Below are positions 40,601 to 51,690 of a stretch of DNA of 64,000 nucleotides, in pieces. Numbering within the stretch: position 1 is the stretch's first letter; each line of letters opens with the position of its first letter. A model generated the notes under the pieces. It saw nothing but the letters and a program-made list of their open reading frames with translations, made no database searches and had not been told where the DNA came from. A program made the translations under genes and the position numbers. Origin of the DNA: Cheilinus undulatus (Eukaryota > Chordata > Actinopteri > Labriformes > Labridae); contig NC_054885.1 in NCBI RefSeq assembly GCF_018320785.1, positions 5,902,921-5,966,920 of the forward strand. The letters run 5' to 3'.

Positions 40601-41379
40601 ATATAAGACAGAGGCCGCATTTGTTCCAGGAAATAGTTTTAGGTTAACACACTGGCAGAAGAAACAACGCAGCCTTAACTGGCAAGATGCAAATCAGCAT
40701 TACATAAAGAGTTGTTGAAGGAACAGGTTGTGATTATTGCTCAGATCTTAAGATGAAAGTCGCTGTTTATATTTCTGGCTGAGGCTGTTTGAAAACATTC
40801 AGGCTGATCCTTATTTGCATATAACTGCAGGTGGAACAAGACGCTGGCAGAGGTTGGAGAGTTGAGCTGTGGTTTTCTGCCAAAATATGCAGGTTTATGG
40901 GACCACTTCAGTTCTTTAGAAGAGAATGAAGGTGGTAGTTCAGACTAGTAGGTGTCAAGTTTAAATCCAGAAAAACAGCAAAGGATCAGACATCTTTGTG
41001 GTTTATTTTAAATCTCATTTATCAGGACTATCTGTATGATTTTCAACGTGACAAACACTGAGTCGGCACATTAAGTAACACACGTTTTAGGATCTTGGCT
41101 GACTGAAATATGCATGTTGGTGTTTCACAATCTCTCAAAGCACAAAAACAATGTTGTTAGGTAATGCAGAGTACAGTGTGAAACAAAATGGTACAGTCCA
41201 GTACAATACAGCACATTATGGTAGTACAGGATAATGTAGGGTAGGGTTACAATACGATATGATTAGTGCAAGAGTACTCTTTATACAAACCTCACAATTG
41301 TACAGTCCTGCTTCATTCATATCAGAACAATCTCAAAAATGGTTTGGTTCACATTCACATTGCCCTTATTCAAACAAAC
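40601..41379. other. Intergenic, no recognised feature
   Basis: AT-rich with short 'gtacag' and 'acagtacag' words around 41160-41230. No gene or bounded repeat recognised. Confidence 0.4.
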
Positions 41380-41750
41380 AAACCATTAGTTTCTGGCGCT
41401 GCCGCTCCAAAAAAAGATTGATGAAGAAGAAAAGGAGATGTAGAAGAAGACAAAACTGGAAATCCATCTCCTCCCGCCGGTGTTTTTTCCAAACAATGAA
41501 AAAACACTGAATTTACACCATCTTGGGATTTCTGATTTTGCATTGGGGAATTAGGAGCAGCTAGTGAGGCGGCGAGCTGTCCAGCATGTTGTTTTAAAAT
41601 GAGACGTGTTGCTGAGTCAGCTTGTTTGGTCCGCACCAGAGTTCGTATGAGCTTTCACACCACTCCAAGCAAACCGGACTATCCGGGAAAACGGATTAGA
41701 GAAAACAGAGTTTGTTTAAAGTGGACTAAACAGCTCTGCTGTGAAGGCAC
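41380..41750. repeat. Probable repeat block with GC-rich ends
   Basis: 'gcttgtttggtccgcaccag', 'agttcgtatgagctttcaca' and 'caaaccggactatccgg' are phrases I associate with a dispersed fish repeat. No clear terminal repeats were found. Both strands are open in parts, without any domain. Confidence 0.35.
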
Positions 41751-42405
41751 CCTTAGATCCTTGGGTGGGGGGTTCCCGGTCGTCCCAAAGTCGAGACTCA
41801 AATCCAAAGGAGACAGGGCTTTTGCTGTCGACTTTGGAACAACCTACCCAAGGAGATAAGGCTAGCAGACTCAGTAACATCTTTCAAATCATTCCTTAAA
41901 ACTCCCTTTTACAGAATTGCTTTTATGTGACGCTTCCTTTAACTTATTTTCATAATCTCTCTTTTACTCATTTTGCTGTTCTTACTCCTTTTATCCTTGA
42001 CTTTTCCTTACATTGCAATCTTAATATCCTCTGTTTTAAAATTTATGACCTGGTCCTTCTCTTTTTATCTGCTATTAATCTTCTTGTTTTTGATTTATTG
42101 CTAATGACTTGATGTCGTCTTCTCATATGTATATTTTCATGTTTTACTATTTCAACTGCCTTCAAAATCATCTACAGTATTTCTTTTCCCTTCATTTCAA
42201 CTGTGCTGATTTTGTGGACTTTTGTGTTTCAGTTGGTTTTGATTTTCTGTTTGATTCTTAAGACTCAAGACAGTTTGGTTTATTGCTAATTAGTTTATTT
42301 TGTGAATCTCTGGGTTCTTGCTCTTGCTATGTCAAAGCGCTCTGTAAACACCTGTTTTTAAAGGTGCTATATAAATATTTTTTATTATTATCATTATTAT
42401 TCCAA
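41751..42405 (+). mobile_element. LINE 3' end: ORF2 C-terminus, 3'UTR and short-repeat tail
   Basis: The plus strand encodes RLKSKGDRAFAV and, after a frameshift, LWNNLPKEIRLADSVTSF, then KTPFYRIAF, the usual end of ORF2 in L2/CR1-like fish LINEs. A T-rich 3'UTR follows. The element ends with 'aggtgctatataaatatttt' and a (TTA)n tail at 42380-42405, as expected for target-primed insertion. 5'-truncated; inactive. Confidence 0.8.
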
Positions 42406-42839
42406 ACATTTTGATTCATTTCAATTAATTACTCAGAAGGATAAATGCTGTGTTTTAAAAAAAATTATGCAGGTTAATCATACTTTAACTACACAACCAT
42501 CCTCTGTAGCTTTGTATTAAATTTGAATGAGAACATGTGCCAGAAATTCCCTCTGCTTTTATTTTTTGTTTTTCCATCAGTCCTAAATTTCATCATAATC
42601 TGAGCTGGATTAATAAATTGGCAATGTGACCTTGGTCTCTCCTCCTCCTGTACCTTTCTGTGCCTACTGAGGTACGCACATGATCCTTTATCCATTTACA
42701 AAAAAATACTGTGTCTTTTTAAAGAAGTTCCAGTGAAATTTAGAAGCACATCCTTTTGATCATTTTATAACTATTGTTTTTAAATTGACCCGTAATGCAA
42801 TTCTCGCACTATTGGGGGATTTTAACACTAGTATTTTCT

Positions 42840-43285
42840 AACAAAAATATGTGCCCCTGGCCTGTCCACAATCCCCCTAAGTACCAGAACCCCCACACAC
42901 ACACACTCCCCCCATTTCTCCACCTTGCAGAAAAAGTGTGCTGAAACAAGCCGTTCTCAGATTTTCCCCTCATGATGTCATGTGGGGAGTTAGTCCCGCC
43001 CCAGGTTCAGTTGGCCCTCTCCTTTTGGAAGACTGTTCTGAAGATCAGGAGAGTCCTCTGAGAGGGACGAGTCAAAGGCGTAGTCAGACAGCTTATTGAC
43101 ATTTAAAGCTACAGACACAGAAACAGCTTGTTCTGAACAGGGCTGAGACAGAGGGGTTTATAGACATGCAAAAATCCAAAACTGGAGGGTTTTTTTTTAG
43201 CAACAAACTTCACAGGCATGTTATGGGGACCTCTGAGACCAATATAAACTTTTCTTAAAAGGATAAAATATGTCCCCTTTAATGT
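42840..43285. repeat. Unclassified GC-rich repeat block with (CA)n microsatellite
   Basis: 'aaaatatgtgcccctggcc' on the left and, inverted, 'aaaatatgtcccctttaa' on the right suggest short terminal inverted repeats. A (CA)n tract is at 42892-42906. No coding sequence. The family is not identified. Confidence 0.4.
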
Positions 43286-44370
43286 ATCAGTTTTAGTGGG
43301 TTTTTATGCATTGTAAAAGATCTAAAGGTGAATTTTCTAAATGAGGCCATCATATTGTATTTAAAACACAAACGTCAGTTGAATACTGCTTCCTGTCCTT
43401 TCTGAACTACCAGACAAGAGATAAAGCACCTACATTTTTGCATAATTGCAAAGAAAATATGTCATACAAACACACCGGGGTTAGTGGGGCGGTGGAGAAA
43501 GAAACAAAGATCCCCTAACTGAGTCATCTATCACAGCAGACCTTAGAGTGTTATCAGGACGAATCACAGGTAGTTTTCTGAGAAATACGCCACATTTCCT
43601 TGTTCCAGGGGAAAGAAAAGAAGTCAAGCGAGTCTGAAACAACATTCAAAGACATTCCCACGCTGAGACAGAGCTGGCTTTTTGCCATGAGCTTGCTAAG
43701 TAAAACTTTGGGATGAATGCCATCTATATGGCATATTTATGGTTTTTTTGTACAGAAGCTCCAACAAAGGTAGAGATTAGTTCTTAGTCTTTAGGCCTCT
43801 CCCTTTTCTGACCCCAGGCACATTTCAAGGAAAGCATTTCCCCATACGTTGATATAAAAATATTTTCAAGAGATTTTTATTTCATAACCCAGTGCCGCAC
43901 CTTACTTTTACATCTCAGATTAAAAAACACATTAATCACCAACAGGCATGTGGAGAGAGGCATAAACTGCACCCATACTGATAAACTAGAACAAAAACAA
44001 GATCATATCATTATCTGGTGAAACTAAACAATGATATGACTTAAATAACAACAGTATAGCTAGCCTGATTCTCAGTCCACTCGTTGTCAGATTGTTGTTT
44101 TGGCCACAATGGTGGATCACTTTTTAAAAATTATTTTCAACAATGTTGAAGAGGAAAAAAAAACCCAAGTTTCCGCTGAGGCTCATCTACCCAGGGATTT
44201 CAAAAATTGCCTTTAGAACAGGGGAACAGGGGAACGGGGGGATAAGACACACCCACTCCCCAGTATGCTGTCCCTAACCAGCCACAGCATCATTCAGTTT
44301 ATGCTTTTTAAAGATGAGATTTTGAGCCATAATATCATTACAGTTCAATGATAATTTAATGAGAGCTTCA
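43286..44370. other. Intergenic, no recognised feature
   Basis: No exon recognised on either strand; only a short 'ggggaacaggggaacggggg' patch at 44220. Confidence 0.4.
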
Positions 44371-44799
44371 CTATATGGACAAAAGTATTTGGCCACATAA
44401 AATGATGAATATAAATAAATATAAAATCAAGCACCTAGCCATGCAGTCTCCATTTGTAAACATTTGTGATACTAAATGGGTCGCTCTGAAGAGCTCAGTG
44501 ACTTGAGGTGTGGTACTGTGATGGATACCACCTTTGCAGTAAGATGGTTCTTGACATTTTCTTTCTGCTGCGTGCTCCACGGTCAACTGTTAGTGATACT
44601 ATCGGAAAATGGAAGTGTTTAGGAACAGCAGCAACCTAGTCATGGTGTGGAAGACCACATACAATCAAAGAGCGGGGTCAACAACTGCTAAGGTGCATGG
44701 TGCATAAAACTTACACTGGCATTAATGTAAACACAAAAACTGTGCAGTGTGAGCTTTATGGGATGAGTTTTCATTGCTGAGCAGCTGCATGTAAACATA

Positions 44800-46125
44800 A
44801 GGCCCCTATAAGGGGGGATAAAGGGGACAGCTTTCTGAAGCCTAGCCCATGGAGGTTTAGTAAAATCATGGTCCGTTGTAAAGTTAAGCTGTGATAAACA
44901 CATTTTATTTCTAACTTGAGTAATATTATGCTGTAGTAGGATGTTTTAAAAATGTAACCCCCTTTAATTAAGACAGAATACCTTTGTATTGGTAAAGTGG
45001 ATAGATGCACTGAACTATGAGGAAAGTAATGTCAGACTTTATAGCGAGGCCATGGTGTGCACAAAATGTCAGGATGCCAGAAAATAAAATAGAAGGATCC
45101 AAGACAGCTGTTTTTGGAAATATAGTGAATAATTGAATAATTATGAAAGGGAGACAAAATGGGTGAAAATTGGCGTAAATGGGTTCAAAGTGACAAAATG
45201 ACAAAATGGGCGAGAACTAGCAAAAAAACATGACAAAAATTGGTTAGAAATGGGAAAAAGTAGCAAAAACTGGCAAAAATCAGGACGTTGCACAATGAGC
45301 AAAGTCAGAAAGAGTAACAAAAATGGGTAAACAAAATGGCAACAGGCAAAAACTTGCAAAAAGATGTTACAGAAATGGGAAAAAGTGGCAACAAATATAT
45401 ATAAAAAATAGGCAAACAAAATTGCAAATATGGGCAATAAGTGATTAAAAAAGAGGCACAAATAGGTTAAAAATGACATAGACAGGAAAAAAGGCAAAAA
45501 ACGGTTTAAAAAAAGTGGCAACAATGGGTAAAAAGCAGCAAAAGGTGGTAAAAATGGGCCAAAAATGGCAAAGATGGCTAACGATGGCAAAAAGAAGCAA
45601 AAATACATTGCAGAAATGGGCAAAAAAAAATGGTTAAAAACATGACAGAAACAGGTGAAAAAGGGCAAATATGGGATAAAAATGGCAAAAATAGACAAAA
45701 AGTACTAAAAACTAGTAAAAATTTGCAAAAAGTATCAAAAAAATGGGGGGCAAAAGGGCAAATAAAATTGCAGAAATGGGAAAAAGTGATTAAAAAAGCA
45801 GCAGAAATGCATGAGAAAGAGCAAAAATAGCATAAAAGTGGGGAAAATGTGCAAAAAGCAGCAAAATGGGTTAAAAGTGGCAAAAACATGTGTCACTAAT
45901 GGATGGACAAAAGTTCATGGTTAAAATGTACCAAAAATAAATAAGTCCAACATCAGAATCAAATGATAGTTTGACACTTTTCAGCCTCAAAATGGAAGAA
46001 CTGTTAGCCAGGATGCTAGCTCTAATGCTAATGATCCAACACACATGCACTGATATCATCAATAAATCAACAGAGAGGGCTCATTCTCTGGGTTTTTCAG
46101 GGACCCAGACAGTTCTGTGGGCAGG
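44800..46125 (+). mobile_element. Insertion carrying minisatellite array B (same family as 59.35-60.3 kb)
   Basis: The left part 'ggcccctataaggggggata' through 'agctttctgaagcctagccc' and 'gttgtgataaacacatttta'-like sequence matches the reverse complement of 60100-60295. The right part 'catcagaatcaaatgatagt' with 'gacacttttcagcctcaaaa' matches the reverse complement of 59375-59412. Between them is array B. Boundaries are inferred from where the host Tc1 sequence stops and resumes; the target duplication is not clear. Confidence 0.65.
45165..45890 (-). repeat. Minisatellite array B, GGCAAAAATGGG units
   Basis: Dense 'gcaaaaatggg', 'aaaagtggcaaaaa' and 'gggtaaaa' words; this is the opposite orientation to array A. 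The minus strand stays open for 185 codons in one frame, with pure Phe/Leu/Pro/His low-complexity content. I treat this as a compositional artefact. Confidence 0.85.
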
Positions 46126-46904
46126 CCTAAGCCTCACATCACTGAGTCCAATGCCAAGCATCAGACAGAAGCACACTGACAGAGGAGCAGTGGGGGCGTG
46201 TTCTGTTGAACGATAAATCACACTTCTCCGTTTGACACTCAGATGGGCGAGACTGGGTTTCGCTAATGCCGGGAGAATGTTACCTGCCTGACTGCATTGT
46301 GGCAACAGTGAAGTTTGGTGGAGGAGGAATAATGATGTGGGGCTGTTTTTCAGGGTTTGGTCTTGGCCTCTTATCTCCAGCGAAGGCCGATTTTAATGCT
46401 TCAGAATACCAAGACATTCTGGACAATGCTATGCTAAAAACTTTGGAGAAAGTTCTTTTCTATTCCAACATGACTGTGCAGTGCAAAAGAAGGATTATAA
46501 AGACTTGGTTTGATAAGTTCAGTGTGGAAGAACTTGACTGGCTCAAAGTCAAGTCATTAGTCATTAGCTTGCTAACGGTCTCTTTAGAGAAAGGAATGTT
46601 GCATGGTGAAAACAGGGACATCTTTAACTAGAAACTATTACGACACACTCATTTTCATCTGTATAATGGAGCTTTATTACTTAAATATTTTCAATACAAA
46701 AATCAGTTATAGAGTGCAAATAATTCTTCATATGTAAACAATAATGAAACTTTACATTTACGAAAAAACTCTTAGACTTGAATAAACAGGCAGACATCCT
46801 CTGACCACTTATAAAAATGATAAATATACAAGATGATTGTGCCTTTTGCTTATTTCACAGCATTTCCGCCATCCAACAAACTCATGTCACAGGTTTTATG
46901 AGCT

Positions 46905-46910
46905 TTTATT
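46905..46910 (-). terminator. Candidate poly(A) signal of the Phafin-like gene
   Basis: Minus-strand AATAAA about 100 nt after the stop at 47007; another at 46673-46678. Confidence 0.5.
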
Positions 46911-47006
46911 GTAGCAGCTGAACTGAGCAGCAGGTTTTCAAAAGTTTATCAATAAGATCTTTGACAACAGTGATAAACAATCGTCCTTTTGTGTTTTTTT
47001 GGCTCC

Positions 47007-48202
47007 TCAGGCCCGTAGGTGCATGGGTTTTGGGTAGTCGTAGATGCTCATCCGCCCCCATGTTCCCGACTGGGCATCCAGCCAGTTGCTCTCTGGGAAG
47101 TTCTCTGTCATCTTCACCTCCTCGTCTTCCTCGCTCTCCTCCTCTGAGCTCTTTCCAGTGCTGTCTCCCCTCTCACGAGTCACATCATCTTTCTCGATGT
47201 TTATCTTGCAGAGACGGCACACCCTCAGCTTCTTGGTCGGGTGGATGTTACTGATCACAGCGCGCTGTTTGGAGCAGGTGTTGCACACCACGAAGCCGCA
47301 GCTCCTGCAGTGGTGTCGTCGTTTGGTCGGGGTGAAAGTGTCTAAGCAGCGCATGCATTTGAAGGTGGACCAGTCGGGAATCCAGGAGCTGGCGAAGACC
47401 GAACCGGGCTGGAGCCTGCTCTCCCTCAGGAGGTTTGAGCGGCACTCTTCGATGTGATGCATCCAGGCCTGCTTCTCCTCGTTTGAGGCGGCGGACACGA
47501 AGAAAGACTTGCAAGGTGTGCGGATCAGCCACTGGTTACTCATGTTCAATCCGTCCTCCATGTCCTCCAGCTGGATGTCCTCTGAAACCACACAGAAAAA
47601 CAACATTAAACACAGTTATAAGGTGGCATTCATCCAACATATGCAAAACTTTCCATGCAGTGACTTGCTCTGGTTAATGTTTGATTTGTTGGTTTAGTTG
47701 GCCTGTCCTTGTCAATCGATTTATCGTCTTATTCCTCTGTAGAAGGTGTCAAATGCAACCTTAAATGTAAGCACTTGGGCTGTCAAAAATAATTGCATTA
47801 TTTTCAATAAATTAAGGTCCACATTTAATTATTAATCATGATTAATCTCATGCTTTATTGGGTCACCTGTGTTTCTTTTAATATTGCATTAATAGAAATG
47901 ACAGTAATACCCTGGTGTCTGACTGAATAAAAAAGGCAGATCACTTTCTCACCTAGAGGCAGGATCTTCTGATTCTTGTGCCAGCGTCCGTTCAGGATGA
48001 TGCTGCCGTAAACCAGCACATCATTGAAGAGGAAGAAGTCTTTGGGCTGCGATTTCCTCCGTTTTTGACTCTGCTTCATCAGACGGCCCTCTCCCATCAG
48101 AAAGCGGCCTGGCTTGGACAGAGCTCGCCCTGCAGCGCCGAATGAGTTCTCTACCGCCTGGATGCGGGCATAGTTCTCCTTCTCAAAAGTATACTGGTTC
48201 AT
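47007..48202 (-). CDS. Phafin-family PH and FYVE domain protein (two coding exons)
   Basis: Phafins bind PI3P on endosomes. Coding exons are 47953-48202 and 47007-47581 (donor G|GTGAGAAAG, acceptor TTTCAG|AG), in phase, giving 274 residues (human PLEKHF1 279, PLEKHF2 249). The PH domain spans about residues 30-130 (PGRFLMGEGRLMK, FFLFNDVLVYGSIIL, WLIRTPCKSFFVSAAS). The FYVE domain spans 150-208 with WIPD, RRHHCR and RVC. All eight zinc ligands are present (Cys159, 162, 175, 178, 183, 186, 205, 208). An acidic stretch and the tail IYDYPKPMHLRA follow. The start at 48202 (MNQYTFEK) aligns with family starts; ATG 48241 would add 13 residues. It could be plekhf1, plekhf2 or a third paralogue; the C-terminal tail matches neither human protein clearly, so no symbol is given. 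Confidence 0.9.
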
Positions 48203-48241
48203 CTTGGTGATTAGTTGGCTGCTGAATCTGAATCTGAACAT

Positions 48242-48266
48242 CTGTCGGCCAAGCGAGGTTTATATG
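48242..48266 (-). promoter_or_regulatory. Possible TATA-like element upstream of the Phafin-like gene
   Basis: Minus-strand CATATAAACC at 48266-48257 lies about 55-65 nt before the ATG. It would place a start site near 48230 and a very short leader. Alternatively CAG at 48244-48242 is a splice acceptor for a leader exon further up. The sequence does not decide. Confidence 0.2.
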
Positions 48267-48269
48267 ATG

Positions 48270-49125
48270 ATGCAAGGGACTTCCCAGGTCAGAATGTAGA
48301 GGAACACGTTCTACCAGAAATCAAAGAGTGAGGGATGTGGAGGAAATCCAAAGAAAACAAAAGCAGCAGAGTGAAATCCCGTCATGCTTTTGATTGACTT
48401 CTATACCCTGAAGCTGTTCTACTTTACAGAGAGAACCAGATTTCTGTCACCGCTCCACATTTATCCATCGACACATCAAACTCCTCCTGTCAGCTTTTAC
48501 TTCTGCAAAACTTCCCAAACTCTCTGGTACTTTCCAATAGTTCTTTGTCTCAATGCTTGAAACAGTAACTTGAAAAAACACTCATCTCATTGCAGTGACA
48601 ACAAGCCCTATAAACGCTATAAACCTAAACTAGCATTAATGAATTAATGAGGGTCCAAGCTTGAAGATTATAGGGCCATTTATAGGCCAAATTTTCCCCT
48701 TCCAGAATTATCTTGACCGGGAAATATAAACTCTTCCTTCCCCGACAGGCTGTCTACATTCCTGATCATGGTCTCCCTAATGCCAGCGTGCTTTCATTGT
48801 TTTATTAACTCTCATGTGAAGAACTGTGAAGCTGAGGATTTTACGCGTTTATGAACCTGCTATTGCTGCAGCCACACCTCAGCTCAGTGTGTGAAAAAAC
48901 AGTGGAGTATGTTTGACAGCTTGTTTTAGTGTGGCCCGTGAGTCTATGACCGTTTAGATTGGAATTTCAATCCACCCGTGCTGACAGAAGCCAGGTTGGC
49001 TTAAGAGTGAAAAACACTCGCCCAGCTCTGATTCATCACTACTGGGCCTCTTGTTTAGAGCTTTTGTTCTGCTCAGAAATTGTGGTGTGAACTGCAAACG
49101 TCTGGTTGTATTGCTTCAACTATTG
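48270..49125. other. Intergenic, no recognised feature
   Basis: Region upstream of the Phafin-like gene. No exon or bounded repeat recognised. Confidence 0.4.
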
Positions 49126-49545
49126 CATGCCCACATTTATCTGAAAAAATTTGGGAAATAGCAAAATGTCAATAAAAACAGAATGCAATGATCTGCAAAC
49201 CCAGGGCCATGTTTACCACTGTGCAGCATCCCCTCTTCTTTTAACAACAGTCTGTTAACATCCGGGGAGTGAGGAGACTAGTTGATGGAGTTACAGGAGA
49301 GGAATGTTGTCCCATTCTAAGATGCTTCTTCTAATAAAAAAGCTGGATGATCTCTCTCCTCGCCTGTGATCTCCAAAAAGAATTTCACATTTTGATTCAG
49401 CTGACCACAGAACAGTTTTCCATTTCATCTTGGTCAATTTTAAATGAGCTTTGGCTAAAAGAAGATGGCAGCATTTTGTGGCTCCTGTTCACATATGGCT
49501 TCATCTTTGCATGATATAGCTTTAAATTACGTTTGTGGATGACAT
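49126..49545. repeat. Fragment of the CAACCCCGATTCCAAAAAAGTT transposon family
   Basis: It shares 'aataaaaacagaatgcaatg', 'ccactgtgcagcatcccct' and 'gaccacagaacagttttcca' with the copies at 50929-52840 and 58190-58905. Terminal repeats are missing, so it is truncated. Confidence 0.6.
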
Positions 49546-49569
49546 GACAACTGATGGCCGATGGATGGT

Positions 49570-49835
49570 GGAGGAGGAGAAAGCAGAGAGCAAGATGAGG
49601 ATGATGGAGATGAAAGCAGGGTCAGAGAACGAGATGAGGATGATCGAGATGAAAGCAGGGAGAGAGAGCAAAGTGAGGATGATGGAGAAGAAGACAGCAG
49701 GGATAAAGAGAAGGATGAGGATGATTGAGGAGGAGAAAATAGGAACAGAGAGCAAGATGAGGATGATGAGGGGAAGAAAGCAGGGGCAGAGAGCAAGATG
49801 AATATGAGGAGAAGAAAGCAGGACAGCAAGTATGA
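49570..49835 (+). repeat. GA-rich minisatellite, about six units of 39-42 bp
   Basis: Each unit contains 'gagagcaagatgaggatgat' followed by 'ggagatgaaagcaggg' with small changes. Unit starts fall near 49585, 49621, 49660, 49702, 49743 and 49785. Both strands are open over the array, giving Glu/Met/Arg- or Ser/Leu-rich translations without similarity to known domains. Confidence 0.8.
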
Positions 49836-50146
49836 GCCAGTAAGGTGGATTAGACAAACTGGCCAGCCAGCATTCACCACTTTAGAGCCATGCAGCTAAA
49901 ATTTTACAGCAGCCGCTACAGTCATGACTTTAATGATAACTGGTGTCAAAACAAGCTGTGTGAACTAATGTGCAATATAGAGTAAAAAAAGAAAACGTAG
50001 AGATTTTATTCTTGGCGGGTTGAGCAGCTTTTCAATCTTTAATCAAACGTCTGCAGCTTTTTAATGCAGGCTGTTCCTTCTAGCCTTACACAGACGCCAG
50101 GTATGAAAACCAGCCGGATATAAACCGCACTCTTCCCAGCAGGAAT

Positions 50147-50294
50147 TTAATCAAACTGTTCATCATTGATGCTGTTTAAGTAGGCTTGGCTTCCCATAAC
50201 CTCGAGGGGATATCCAGAGGAGAGGGAGGAAGAACTGGAGAAGGAGGTCAGGGCTTCTTGCCGGTTTTTGATCAGGAAATACAATAAAAGCTGC
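50147..50294 (-). CDS. Possible terminal coding exon of an unidentified gene
   Basis: A minus-strand acceptor with a pyrimidine tract (TTTGTTTTCTAACAG) ends at 50295. A frame then runs 48 codons to TAA at 50149-50147, reading LLYFLIKNRQEALTSFSSSS and later MGSQAYLNSINDEQFD. The composition and polar, acidic C-terminus look like a real protein end, and it is not recognisable as a transposon. I do not recognise the gene and found no upstream exon on this strand between here and 58 kb, where repeats dominate. It could be a decayed or spurious exon. Confidence 0.3.
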
Positions 50295-51204
50295 CTGTTA
50301 GAAAACAAATAGTTAAATGATAAGTGATCTACAATCCAGGAATTTCTTTAGAGTAAATTCCCAGGTAAACAAGTTTCAGATGTCTCATCATTTACTTATG
50401 TAACACAGAAAGCTAAGAAAGGCAGTTAGAAAGCTTTTAGGACATGGCTGTGACATTAACCTGATAATTGGGGATAATCAGGTAATGGTAATTATCTAAA
50501 ATGACATGTTTAAATGCTCTCTAGTAACACTTTCACACTCAAAAGAAAACCTTCTTCTCAAGGCTCTGTCAATAGTTGGATACTTCTCAACAGTGATGAT
50601 GTAAAACAAACTTCCTGATGTTTCAACACTTCCTGACAACATGGCGACACTGCTGGTCTGGGCTGTTCTGGGAGTCGTTGTACATGTAAACCATGTTTAA
50701 TAGTGCTCTCCTTCCTCATTCTGTCTCTATTAGCAGACAGAGGAGAGGATGTTTGACCCCAGAGGAGTCAGAGACCCCAGGCCTTTCATTTTAGTGAAGC
50801 TGAGGTCACATGACACATTTCCAACACAATGAGAGCCCGACCCCACAGGAGTCAGGTTTCATTTGCTGTAATGTCTCCTAGTTAACACCAATATAGGACA
50901 TGTCTGAAAATGAAATGATGGCTAAAGACAACCCCGATTCCAAAAAAGTTTGCACCTTGTGTAAAATGTAAATTAAAACGGAATTCAGCGGCAAATTTCT
51001 AAACTTATTTTATTCACAGTTGAAAATAAACATGTCAGATGTTAAGACTGACATATTTATTTCTTGAAAAACATTAGCTCATTTTGAATTTGGTGGCTGC
51101 AACACGTCTCAGAAAGTAGGGACAGGTCAGTCACATAACACTCAGAACTAGGAAAGAACAGGGAGGCAGGCCTTCTACCTGAAATGCCATTACTAGGAGA
51201 GATA

Positions 51205-51690
51205 GAGGCCTTGTCCACACAGAGACGAAAATGATATATTGCTGTTTCATTTTGAAAAAGTTTTCCATAAAAACGGGATCACTTCAGGAAATATCTGCAT
51301 AAGCATGGATCCACTGAAACGCTGAAGTGCATATGCCAAGCCTGTACGTGGCGCTGTAACACTGCCACAGAAATGCACCAAAAGAGAGAAGAAGATCACA
51401 GCAAAATGGCACAAACTTTCTTCTAGTTGCCCTTCTGGTTGTTCTCCACGTTGGATTGAAGAACATGTGGTGTGTACGTTTCGGTGGTGGTAAACGAGCA
51501 TCAGATTTTACAGTAAGAGCCATAACAAGCTCAGTAGCTTCTGCAGTATGAACACAACCCTGTAGTCCGCCATAGTTGTTTTGGTTGGACCCGCGCAGGC
51601 ATCCTAAGAGAGCTACACTATGTGTGACATAATAATTTCAAGAAAGATATGGTTGGCCACCCACACGGAGACGAAATGGCAGTCATTTAA
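51205..51690. repeat. Block nested within the 50929-52840 element
   Basis: It starts 'ccttgtccacacagagacga' and finishes near 'cacccacacggagacgaaat'. The two phrases are in direct, not inverted, orientation. The host phrase around 51080-51125 ('tttggtggctgcaacacgtc') recurs at 51717-51745 ('ttgatggcagcaacacatct'), bracketing the block. Confidence 0.5.

Larger units (their letters stand above)
44371..46640 (+). mobile_element. Tc1-like transposon split by a minisatellite-bearing insertion
   Basis: It begins 'tatatggacaaaagtatttg', a Tc1 terminus type. A plus-strand transposase fragment near 44585-44790 reads STVSDTIGKWKC-like, then GRPHTIK, and reaches 'gagcagctgcatgtaaac'. It resumes at about 46128 with 'catcactgagtccaatgcc', then [19 protein letters not shown], then [15 protein letters not shown] and VEELDW in the frame 46266-46631. 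The 1.3 kb between is foreign. Frameshifts and the missing right terminus show the element is dead. Confidence 0.8.

Noticed and set aside
45141-45698. A 185-codon open frame on the minus strand, and similar long frames at 27682-28095 and 56128-56400
   Set aside because: They lie wholly inside TTTTGCC arrays. The translation is low-complexity Phe/Leu/Pro/His and adjacent frames are open too, so this is repeat composition and not a membrane protein.
50641-50700. Plus-strand ATG followed by a signal-peptide-like frame MATLLVWAVLGVVVH
   Set aside because: Only 19 codons before a stop. A possible donor is present but no downstream exon was found on the plus strand; likely chance.
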